Shown here: one piece after another, positions 19,885 to 28,106 of the stretch
Layout: each line of letters begins with the position of its first letter
Numbering within the stretch: the first letter of the stretch is position 1
Assembly (NCBI RefSeq): GCF_000372725.1
Contig: NW_005198486.1
Span: 7,627 to 54,044 of the forward strand
DNA length: 46,418 nt
Source: Emiliania huxleyi CCMP1516
Lineage: Eukaryota > Haptophyta > Isochrysidales > Noelaerhabdaceae
Reading direction: 5' to 3'
Notes under the pieces: generated by a model
Database searches by the model: none
Told to the model about the DNA's origin: nothing
The model's input: the letters and a program-made list of their open reading frames with translations, nothing else
Program-made: the position numbers and the translations under genes

Positions 19885-21145
19885 GCACGCACGCACGTAT
19901 ACAAGGCACGCACGCACGCACGCACGCACACAGAGAGAGAGGGAGAGAGGACACGAAACAAGACACTCAGCCAGCTGGGGCTGTCCAACACTGACCCCGT
20001 GTGGACTTGAGGCGAGCAGGCGGCCGGCCGGAGTAGCTGTCAAGAGCTGTGAAGAGACGCTGTTCACACCTCCACCCGTGCGGGCAGGCGGCCGGCTGGA
20101 GGAGCTGCACGCGAGGGGCGTCGACTCGCGCAACTGGAGAGAGGACCGCTCTCTGTCGACAGACGTGGTCGCGGTGCTGTACAACAGGCACACCCAGACC
20201 TGCCATGTGGAGGTGTGAACAGCGTCTCTTCACAGCGGTGCTGTACAACAGGCACACCCAGACCTGCCTGGTCGCCTTCCGCGGCAGCGCCACCCTCGGC
20301 GACTGGAAGTCAAACGTCCACCACGTGCTACCGGGCAACGAGCGCGACTCGACGCCTCCAGGAAGTGTCTAGGAAGTGTCTAGGAAGTCGCTAGGTGCTT
20401 CCGGGCAACGAGCGCGACTCGACCGCCTTCCGCGCGGCGCTCGAGGTCGCGCGGGCGGCGCAGCTAACCCTAACCCTAACCCAAACCTTGACCCTAACCC
20501 TAACCCTAACCCTAGGTCGCGCGGGCGGCGCAGCTGCGGTATGCGCTGTACCGCCGCATCCGGCTGACGGGGCACTCTCGCGGAGGCGAAGACCCAAGAG
20601 ACACGAGAGGACACGAGAGGACACGCGATGACACGAGAGGACACACACGAGAGGACACGAGATGGCCCGAGAAAAGAAGAGGGCACGGCAGAGGACCCGA
20701 GACGGCACGAGATGACACGAGATGATCCGAGATGACCCGTGATGACACGAGATGATCCGAGGTTGCACGAGATGTAGGCACGATGGCGGACTGGGTCGGC
20801 AGGCAGCTGGGCCTGCCCTCGCTGCAGATCAACCCCGGCATGGGCGTGAAGCTGTTTCGGCGAGACGACGACCCTGCGGTGGAGTCGCTCACCGCTCGCT
20901 CCTTTGACCTTGTGTCGGTGATGGAGGCGCTGCACGCGCGAGACCGGCGAGTCGTCTTTCGGTGGCCTCGCCACGCCCTCCTCTCCGCCGCCCTGCACCT
21001 CCTCCTCCTCGTCGTCTCGCTCGCCGCCCTCCTCGCCTCCCCCGCGCCGGGGTGGGCCCGCACCTCTGGCGCCGCCGGCGTGGTCGCGGCGCTGCTCGCG
21101 TACGCCTACTGGATGCACTCGGTGCTGCGGTTCACGCCACGCTGA
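19129..21145 (+). CDS. Class 3 (fungal-type) lipase with membrane segments
   Basis: A putative alpha/beta-hydrolase acting on acylglycerols or related lipids at a membrane. Exon 1 holds hydrophobic segments (LSAAAAALALVAA and AAAIAAAAVLVAVVSWV). Later exons give VVAVLYNRHTQTCLVAFRGSATLGDWKSN (the oxyanion region of class 3 lipases) and RIRLTGHSRGGTMADWVG with the nucleophile elbow GHSRG. The C-terminus adds two more hydrophobic stretches (LLSAALHLLLLVVSLAALL, AGVVAALLAYAYWM). Introns by my reading: a long one with (CAA)n/(CA)n ending near 20095, 20188-20251 (GC), 20325-20394 (GT, 70 bp), 20446-20515 (GT, telomeric repeats), and about 20592-20780 (GC). The ATG at 19129 gives a signal-like MTLPLSLLLLAS. 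ATGs at 18973 and 19087 are in frame and also possible. Confidence 0.78.
19740..19935. repeat. (CAA)n, (CA)n and (CACG)n microsatellites in a lipase intron
   Basis: CAA triplets run from 19741 to about 19825, followed by CA dinucleotides and GCAC tetramers to about 19928. They lie between the first lipase exon and the GGRLEELHARG exon. Confidence 0.95.
20446..20515 (+). other. 70-bp intron built of telomeric repeats
   Basis: Within the lipase gene the 22-bp exon segment starting AGGTCGCGCGGGCGGCGC stands at 20444-20465 and again, perfectly, at 20514-20535. Between them are about eight CCCTAA-type units. Removing 20446-20515 (GT donor from the first exon copy, CCCTAG acceptor from the repeat edge) restores the frame LEVARAAQLRYALYRR leading into the GHSRG motif. 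Without removal the frame is broken by TAA codons of the repeat. Confidence 0.88.
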
Positions 21146-21694
21146 AGCGGTAGTGCCGCACTAGTAAAGGCTAAAGCCGTAGCCCGTAGTGCTGTGGGTA
21201 CTCTAGCTAGAGGAGGCTTTTTTTTGAGAGCCTTTAGGTCGCGCCAGCCCTGCGTTTTGTGTGTGCTTGTGTTCTGTGAATGCAATCCGCCGAGTTCACC
21301 TCTTCACGACATGGTCATGCGTTTGCCGAGAATGAACACATTCGTGCACAAAGCAGACACCAGACCTCGGTTTCCCATAGGGTTTCTGCTGCGGTTTCCC
21401 ATCGCGGTTTCCCATAGCCGAAAACCCAGGGGTCGGTCGGTTTCTGCCGCGCGCTCTGTTTTTTCTGGGATCTGTTTTCTGGGACACCCGCCTCGATTTC
21501 CCGTGGGATCTGCCTGTGGGTCTGGTTTCTGCGGTGTGAAGACATCTCCCGCTTCGTCCTAATGAGCTCATTCCGGCCAATGAACAGGTGTACCCCCGTC
21601 CGTACCCGGGGGTATCGAGCACGAAATCACAGAGAGAAAGAACATTGCGCCGTGACGCGATCTGTTATTCTGGGATCTGCTATTTCGGTCCCCG

Positions 21695-22381
21695 ATGGCG
21701 AGCTGGCTCGACGATCTCGGTCTCCACGAGCTCGAACACATCAAGGATGGCGCAAGTGCCTTCGCGCAGGAGCTCCACCCAATCAACTCGGCGGAGGATT
21801 TCATCAGCTTCGTGGTTGCGCTCAACCTCTACCCACCTGGGACGCCCTTACGCGCTGAGCGTATTGCTGGGGAGATGCCGGCAGGCCTCTCCGCTCCTGC
21901 GGTGCGGTATCTGCTAAGCAAGCTGCCCATTGTCGATCGGCTTGCCTCCCAGCTTCGCGACGACCCGAGCCGCAAGACCGTTCGGCTCGTGCCGGACGTG
22001 GAGCACTGCGTGGCGTGTGGCCTCGCTGGGGAGGCGGTACCCCTGGTGGTCAAGCGGGCTGACAAATGCTCATCTCCAACGGTCTATGCGGAGCACGGGC
22101 GACTGAAGGGCGAGCTCAATGGCCTCTCCTGCCCTCGGTGCTCCGCGTGGCACAGCATGTCGTACGCTGAGGGCGGCACGCGCATCCCAGCTGGCAAGCA
22201 GGTGCCCTACCCAGGGGCGACTGCATCCTCACGCCGCTGGGTCCAGCTTTCCCAGAGCACCGTGTTCGAGAACTCGCTGCTCGACAGGTTGTCGGCACAG
22301 ATGGTGCATTCTCACACCGGCTTCGAGACCTTCTGTCACGAGTGGGCAATGCGGTGCGGCGAGAACATGCTGCTGTCTTAG
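21695..22381 (+). CDS. Cysteine-cluster protein resembling KDZ-transposon-associated CxC domains
   Basis: A 228-residue intronless frame from the ATG at 21695. An N-terminal helical part (about residues 1-100) precedes EHCVACGLAGEAVPL, then VYAEHGRLKGELNGLSCPRC and WHSMSYAEGG. Two CxxC pairs with the Y..HG spacing resemble the CxC5/CxC6 cysteine clusters fused to KDZ transposases, which are known from fungi and some algae including haptophytes. The end reads VFENSLLDRLSAQMVHSHTGFETF, normally followed by a long transposase in full-length members. Here a TAG comes soon after, so the protein is a stand-alone or truncated version. The assignment is by remembered pattern only. Confidence 0.5.
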   Translation: MASWLDDLGLHELEHIKDGASAFAQELHPINSAEDFISFVVALNLYPPGTPLRAERIAGEMPAGLSAPAVRYLLSKLPIVDRLASQLRDDPSRKTVRLVPDVEHCVACGLAGEAVPLVVKRADKCSSPTVYAEHGRLKGELNGLSCPRCSAWHSMSYAEGGTRIPAGKQVPYPGATASSRRWVQLSQSTVFENSLLDRLSAQMVHSHTGFETFCHEWAMRCGENMLLS

Positions 22382-22419
22382 TACTCCCGTTCGACCCATT
22401 CGGAATCCGATTAGTTAAT

Positions 22420-22448
22420 GAGGGGTCATTCCGGCGGAATGACCCCTC
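22420..22448. repeat. 14-bp perfect hairpin just after the cysteine-cluster gene
   Basis: GAGGGGTCATTCCG, a single G, then the exact reverse complement. TAATGAG..CATTCCGG, similar to its left edge, also occurs at about 21560, upstream of the same gene. It may mark the ends of a small element or act as a 3' hairpin. Confidence 0.85.
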
Positions 22449-22622
22449 CGGGAGATCGTTCACACCTCGAAAAACCAGAACCCAGAGCGTCTGGACCGAT
22501 ATTCCATTGGCCCGGATGTGATCTGTGGGATATGTCGAAAAAGCAGAATACAGAGCTCCTCCTCCTAGAAGTCAGACGGTTTCTTGATAGCTGATATGCC
22601 AGGGAAGAGCCTGGTATCTCAG

Positions 22623-22648
22623 TATGTTATATCCTATGATATAACATA
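22623..22648. repeat. 11-bp AT-rich perfect hairpin
   Basis: TATGTTATATC, loop CTAT, then GATATAACATA. It lies in an AT-richer patch between the convergent genes and could be a 3' processing or cruciform structure. Confidence 0.85.
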
Positions 22649-22816
22649 GTGGTGTCTGGTTTATGCACACCTCAATGAACAATAGAAACGTAAGTTTCGA
22701 ATACAACAGCTACACTCTCGAAAGTGCGCCACAGCCCACACACACATCCTGATCATTATATTGACGCGTTCCACGCTCTCGTCCCTGGAAGAGCGGGCGG
22801 TGTGCAATCATGCCTC

Positions 22817-23751
22817 TCATCCGAATGGCCATCCGCCGGGCCGTCCGGACCCACCCCCAAACCCGCCCCCCTTGCCTCCCGCCATCTCCTGCTTGAGCTG
22901 CTCCTCGAGGCTGAGCGCGGGCTCCCCCTCCTCCTCCTCCCCCTCCTCCTCCTCCTGCGCCGCCTCCGCCACCGTGTCAAACGGGTTGGGCAGCGAAAAC
23001 GGCATCCCGAAGGCCGGCTTCGCCTGCGGTTCTGGCGCTGGCGGCGGCGGCGGCGGAGGCGGCGGCGGCGGCGGCGGCGCCTCGAAGGGGTTCCCGAAGC
23101 TCATCCCAAACGCCTGCTGCTGCTGCTGCGGCGGCGGCGGCGGCGGAGGCAGAGGCGGAGGCTGCTTGCGCGGCGCTTTGGTTGGCGCGACCGAGCCGAA
23201 GTACTCGATGGTGACGTCCTTCTTCTGGCACCTCGCAACGCACGCCGGCACCCGCCTGCCGTCCACGACCACGTCGCAGACTCGACAGTGGCCCTCCATA
23301 CATGAGTATTTGATTGGGATGCCCGACTGCCGCGCCACGTCGGCCAGCTTCTGTCCCTGTGCAAACGCAGCCGGCGTCTCGTGCGTGGGACGGAGCCTCG
23401 GGTGCGTGTCACGCAGCGGCAGAGTGTGTGAGCTAACGGCTGTCTCAAGCATCTTTGTTTTGCCGGCACGACCTGGGAGGTCGAAACGGGCTGTTGCTCC
23501 CAAAAGTTGTCGGGCTTGGGGCCCTTCCAAGTAATCGTCTTTAGCTCCACCTCTTTGCTCAGGCCGGCGCCCTCCCGCTTCCCGAGCGTCTCGTCGTTCT
23601 TCATTGACTCTGCGAGCGCGTCGAAGAGGCCCATGCGGACTGCGGCGCGGCGGTGTGCGGAGGCTACGGAGCGCGGGCGAGTGGCGGCGAGGCCGGATGC
23701 CACGGAGCGCGGGCGAGTGGCGGCGAGGCCCAGCAAAAGGGCGACGGCCAT
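22817..23751 (-). CDS. 2Fe-2S ferredoxin-like protein, probably plastid-targeted
   Basis: An electron-transfer type protein. The cluster-binding segment reads GQKLADVARQSGIPIKYSCMEGHCRVCDVVV and then VPACVARC, giving the C-x4-C-x2-C...C pattern of plant-type ferredoxins. The N-terminus from the ATG at 23751 (MAVALLLGLAATRPRSVAS) looks like a signal peptide. It is followed by an imperfect 12-residue repeat (GLAATRPRSVAS) and MGLFDALAESMKNDE, as in plastid proteins with secondary-plastid presequences. An intron lies at about 23380-23470. After the ferredoxin part comes an unusual tail of about 120 residues: polyproline, QQQQQ, two FGMxF..NPF motifs and an acidic stretch, ending GRPGGWPFG. Such a tail is not part of ordinary ferredoxins. 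Confidence 0.75.
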
Positions 23752-24212
23752 TTGGAGGAAGACCACTTCCGCGAAGCTTCGCACTTTGCAGTGCCCAGTC
23801 GGTGTGCGTCAAAAAAGAATTTCAAAATCCAGAGGTATTCTGCGGGGCACCCCAAAGCGCGGAGCCAATCGGTGAGTATCAGCTCCGAGTAGAGGGAGCG
23901 CTCCGCCGCTAGGAGAAACCCAGAGTAGCGCGGACCTCCTGAGACGTTTCGCAAAAGCATGCGGGACGCTGCCTCTTTGCCGCTCGCTCGAGACGTGCGT
24001 GGCCGTGGCTCCGCGCAGCTCGTCTTTTCGCGGCTTCCAAAGAGTCTTAGGAAAGAGCTCGACTCCGAGGCGCTGCAGAGGCCGACTGCACGGAGCACTC
24101 TAAACCTAAAGGCTACACACTCGCACACCACTTGCAGAGTGGCTCTCCCAGGCACTCACCCCACGGCAGAGGCACGCCAGCTCACGCCAGCCCCGGGCAG
24201 CCGGCCGTCGCT
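23752..24212. other. Upstream region of the ferredoxin-like gene, no gene seen
   Basis: Mixed sequence with open frames that look accidental. No conserved protein, repeat array or RNA was recognised. Confidence 0.4.
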
Positions 24213-24275
24213 CGCCTAAGCGCCTAAGCGGCCTAAGCGGGGGGGTTGCTCTTAGGGTGCTTAGGCGCTTAGGCG
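24213..24275. repeat. 17-bp perfect inverted repeat of CGCCTAAG units
   Basis: The left arm CGCCTAAGCGCCTAAGC (24213-24229) and its exact complement (24259-24275) flank a 29-base loop. The loop itself holds another GCCTAAGCGG and a CTTAGGGTGC. The unit is nearly a direct repeat of CGCCTAAG, so the structure may be a foldback made by inversion of a short tandem repeat. Confidence 0.9.
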
Positions 24276-24727
24276 GCCCTTGCGAGCGTGGCGGTGTCGT
24301 AAATACAAGTGACTCCGATGACACTCGCAATGCTCCTGGTAGTGTCATCGCTCAGAGAGAGCAGCCTGACGCACGTCGTGACTGTCTGGTGTCTACCACT
24401 GGCCCTGGTCGCACACTGCCACTGAGCTGCGCTGGTGCGGAACTCAACATCAGGTCGAGAGTCGAGGAAGGACGCGGAAGGTCGAGTCGAGGAAGAGAAC
24501 ACGATCAGGGGCGGGTCGGTAGACCGGTCCGCAGCGCCATATACGTGGCAAAGGACGCAAAAAGTGCCCACTGAAGCTTCTGCGCCTTGACTTCAGGTTG
24601 AGCTGTGATGATGCCCACAGCACCAGCAGCAAAGCCCGCCTGATCATGCAGCCCACTTGCCGACGTGCGTCCAGCATTCCACTATAGGACGAACGCCGAA
24701 GTTTGCTCTCCGACGTCGTGCCGAGCG

Positions 24728-25040
24728 AAACCTTTTCCTTCGAAGCTCAGCGTCGTAGCCGGGCGAGCGGAATAGGCAGCCCTAAAGAGCACCTTGAGGC
24801 CGTTCAATAGAGCCCGTGTTATAGTCGAGGGTCGATCGCCGGCCGGCGCAGTGCTGCTCTGACCGCTCCCCCAGGCCGCCGCCGGGCCACGCCGCGGAGA
24901 CGTGCACATAGGTAAGTTGGTATTTTCATGTATGAACTTCAAAATAACAGTGGCTAATCTAATCCTACTCATCGCAACGCGCCAGGAACACCCCCACACT
25001 TTAGGGTCATTGTGTAGCCCTGCTTAGAAGGAAAAGGTTT
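24728..25040. repeat. Possible 313-bp inverted-repeat (MITE-like) element
   Basis: AAACCTTTTCCTTCGAAGC at 24728-24746 is complementary with one mismatch to 25022-25040. No clear target duplication flanks it. The interior has an open minus frame with no recognised domain. 24276-24727 and 25041-25400 show nothing identifiable. Confidence 0.4.
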
Positions 25041-25543
25041 ACTGCATTGGTCCGGATGGCTCACCGTGTAGTCGGCCAGAGCTCTCGGGCGGGAGTTTGC
25101 TTGGCTGGCGCGCGCACTGCATGCGGAAAGGAGCAAAACTCGCATTCTATAGCTCACAGACCTCTCGTAAGGGAATGCGTACCGCACGTTGCGGCTGCGC
25201 CCGCGGCTATCCTTCACAGATCACACCGGACCACACCGCCTCGGCAGTTCGCACATCTGGGTTCTGGCCGGCAGAACTTATAGGAGCTCGGCTGGTTCGT
25301 GTGTCAGAAACTGAGACCGAGGCCACCACCGACGGAAAAACGACTCGTTCACAAAGACGTCGTCCATCACGTGGTTTGCAGTCGTCCCGCGCGCGGCGAT
25401 CATCCCGGCGTAGCTCATGCCAGCCCGAAGCAGCCGCCGGAAGATCGGTGCTCGATGACCGTCGCCGCGCGCCTGGGGATCACGATGAAATGGGGGTCAC
25501 GGAAATATACGCGAGCGACGTGGTGGGCGTGTGGGCTGACTAC

Positions 25544-26708
25544 TCAGTCTCGGCGGTGAAGGGGGTCCCAGCGGTGCAGCACGGCCAAGGTCGCGCCTCG
25601 CGCCTCCACCACAAGTACCCCGAGCGAGAGCGTGCGCCCGAGAGCGCGCGCGAGAGTGTTGATCACGCTCAGCTCACACCCCTCGCAGTCGAGCGAAAAG
25701 AAGTCGAGCCGCCGCACGGCGAGTCTTGCCAGCGCTTCGTCGAGCGGCACGCACGGGACTTGGATCGAGCCCGCTCTGTGGGTGTGGCGCCCCGTAGCGC
25801 GTTCAGCAGTTGTCGTGCCACGCTGGATTCTGCCCCCATAGAATCCGCTTGCGGTGAAAGGCACAAAGCTGTACTCCTCACACACCGCTGCGTTGATCTT
25901 GACAGCGTTTGGCCGCGCTTGCAGCAGCTTCTCAAAGGATGCTGGGCTCGCCTCGACTAAAACCCCGGTCCAGTTGAGACAGCGGTCAAACACGAGCGTT
26001 GTTGACTCCACCTCCCCGTCGCCGCCGCCTAGCTCGAGGTAGGTCGGCTGCCCAAGCGCCGCCAACGGCCTGCCGCTGTCGCGGTCGGTAAAAAAGGAGC
26101 GGAGCACCGCAGCGTCCTCGCCTCGCGCCGAGGAGCATGGCATGTACCGACCCGTGAACGGAGGGCTGCGCATGGCGTGCGGGAGGCGCCGGAGGAGCGA
26201 GCTGTGTACTACCCGAGAGGGCAGGAGCTCGGGCACCCAGCCATGCTTCAACACGGCCGCCAGCGGGAGCGACTCGCCATCGCCGAGGTTGACCGTCACG
26301 TTTGAACCCCGATGTGCACCGCGAAGGAGTCCTCGAGCCGTCCTGCAAGGGAAGCAAGGCACAGTCGGCCAGGAAAGACGATGCCCACTAACTACTCAGC
26401 GCCCGAACCGTACCTGCACCGCTGCATAAGCCAGGTGCGGTTGATCCCGGGGCGAGTAAATATGTCGGTGTAGTCGAGGCTGGATGGACTTGCGAGCTCA
26501 CGCTCGTCCTTCACCACAGCTGAACTATGAAACACCTCGTCCGCTGGCAAGCGGGCGAGTCCATCGATGTTACAATGGCTGCAGCCGCGCTGGACGGTGG
26601 TTGGCTCTCGCTCCCACTTGCTGTGTGCGCTCTGCCAAGCGGCAAAGCTCTCACAGGGCTGCTGAAAGGAGCAGATCCGCGCGTTGTCGAGCACCTTCGC
26701 TGGCGTCA
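25544..26708 (-). CDS. FkbM-family methyltransferase
   Basis: A predicted S-adenosylmethionine-dependent O-methyltransferase of the FkbM type. Motif I is YLELGGGDGEVESTTLVF. It is followed by LNWTGVLVEASPASFEKLL, then NAVKINAAVCEE, and later VPLDEALARL..RLDFFSLDCEGCELSVINTL, the usual acidic D-C-E-G motif. The upstream exon starts at ATG 26708 (MTPAKVLDNARICSF) and carries several Cys and the N-glycosylation-like NRT. An intron with GT donor (AG|GTACGG) and CTTGCAG acceptor lies at about 26343-26407. The frame stops at 25544. A further minus frame just downstream (about 25420-25520, VYFRDPHFIVIPRRAA) looks like a family-typical end and may be a last exon. The substrate is unknown. Confidence 0.78.
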
Positions 26709-26770
26709 TTGTCTCCGCGTCGTGCAGGTCCGCGCACGCGGTGGGGAGGAGCAAGAGTCTGCCCGTCGGG

Positions 26771-26945
26771 TGCCCGCTGAAAGAAAGAATTTTCCAAGAA
26801 ACAGAAAGAATCCTCCAATCCCTCCCTTGGGTTATGCTGCTGCTGCTGTTGTTACCTCCGGTCCACACGGGTACTCCAGTGGGTTATCCGTCTTCTTTTT
26901 CTTTCTTTCGAAAGAAAGAAAACAGGACAAACCGCGCAAAAAAAT
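26771..26945. repeat. Purine/pyrimidine-rich dispersed repeat with foldback
   Basis: It contains AAAGAAAGAATTTTCC, AATCCCTCCCTTGGGTTATG, and CTTTCTTTCGAAAGAAAG (a perfect palindrome) followed by AAAACAGGAC. The complement of the middle part, CATAACCCAAGGGAGGGATT, matches 27920-27940, and AAAGAAAGAAAACA recurs near 5075 and 27900. It appears to be a short dispersed element present at least three times. Confidence 0.5.
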
Positions 26946-27118
26946 CGTCGAGGTCAAAAATAATTTCTAGCTTTCGCCCTCGTTGGGGCGAGGGAGGCTG
27001 GCGAGAAAAAAGAAATTTGCCGGGTGCCCAAGCAGTGGCTTTGGTTATCCTGCGTCGACGGCGTCGACGCTGACCTGGATATCGCGCAAAAAGAGCGCCT
27101 AACCTCGTCTCCTCGTCG

Positions 27119-27757
27119 ATGCTGCTATGCATCTTCTACACCGCGCTCGCGGTGCTCGGTCTGGGCTCCTCGGCCTTTGCGCTCTCCTCATGTGGCTGTG
27201 GCGGCCTATCCGTGCCGGTGCGGGCAGAGCTGCGTGCGGTGCGGCACACCTCCAAGAACGGCGCGCTGACAATCGACGGTTGCCCGGGGCACGTGAGCTG
27301 GAAAGACGCACCCTTCCCCAACGCCCTGGAGCCCGAGGAGCCGAGCCGCGTGCACTGGCTTCGCTCCCTCTTCACGCAGCAGGAGGCCGCCTCCGTGGTA
27401 CGATTGCTCAGACCAGCCGTTTTCAGCGCCGCTGCCGACTCAACGGATCACCTGCCGGCCTTTGAGCTCTACCTGCTTGGCGGAGGCAAGCCGGCCGCTG
27501 GAGAACCGGGGGACGCGGGACGGCTCGAAGCCGTCCGCTCGCTGGTTCTCCCGCGCATAGAGGCGTGCGTCACGCCCTTTGTCCGAAGCAAATTCGGGTG
27601 CGCCGAGTGCCTGCCGTGCATCTCGCTGGCTCGACGGTACACGCCCTCGGAGCGCACCCTCGTGCGGCCGCACCGCGATGCGCTCGCACGCGTGACCGTA
27701 GTAGTGGAGCTGCAGCCTGCAGACGGCTCCTCTCCCGCTGCGGCGGCCAACTGCTAA
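27119..27757 (+). CDS. 2OG-Fe(II) oxygenase / prolyl 4-hydroxylase-like, incomplete
   Basis: Starts at ATG 27119 with a signal-peptide-like MLLCIFYTALAVLGLGSSAFALS, so it is probably secreted or in the ER. The body reads HWLRSLFTQQEAASVVRLL and later CISLARRYTPSERTLVRPHRDALARVTVVVEL. There the HRD is the H-x-D iron-binding pair expected of 2OG dioxygenases. After VELQPADG the frame soon ends in TAA at 27757. The distal His and the Arg/Lys that binds 2-oxoglutarate were not found. A following exon candidate, after CTAG at about 27790, gives ALEAQLGRLAARAAIEEAIGEGG and a stop at 27873 but lacks them as well. The gene is therefore probably truncated. Confidence 0.55.
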   Translation: MLLCIFYTALAVLGLGSSAFALSSCGCGGLSVPVRAELRAVRHTSKNGALTIDGCPGHVSWKDAPFPNALEPEEPSRVHWLRSLFTQQEAASVVRLLRPAVFSAAADSTDHLPAFELYLLGGGKPAAGEPGDAGRLEAVRSLVLPRIEACVTPFVRSKFGCAECLPCISLARRYTPSERTLVRPHRDALARVTVVVELQPADGSSPAAAANC

Positions 27758-28106
27758 TGGAGGTATTCAAATGATCATTCCCAAATACTAGGCGCTCGAG
27801 GCGCAGCTCGGGCGGCTCGCGGCCCGCGCGGCGATCGAGGAGGCGATCGGGGAGGGCGGGCCCTGCTGCGGATGAATGTGGCTCGTGCTCACTTTCGAAA
27901 AGAAAGAAAGAAAACACACAACCCAAGGGAGGGATGGGAGAACGGCACGCCGCCACCACACAGGGATTTTAAGGAGAGGAGAGTGTCACTTTCGACACTG
28001 CACGCCCTGGGCATTTCTTTTTTCTTTTTTCTTTCCCATTATGCGAGCTACCCTCTCTCGACTTCTGGCACCGCCACCGCCACCGCTGACTGGGAGACGG
28101 ACTAGC

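Noticed and set aside
22560..22660. tRNA-like fold
   Set aside because: Hairpins are present but there is no anticodon arm, TTCGA-type loop or acceptor pairing.
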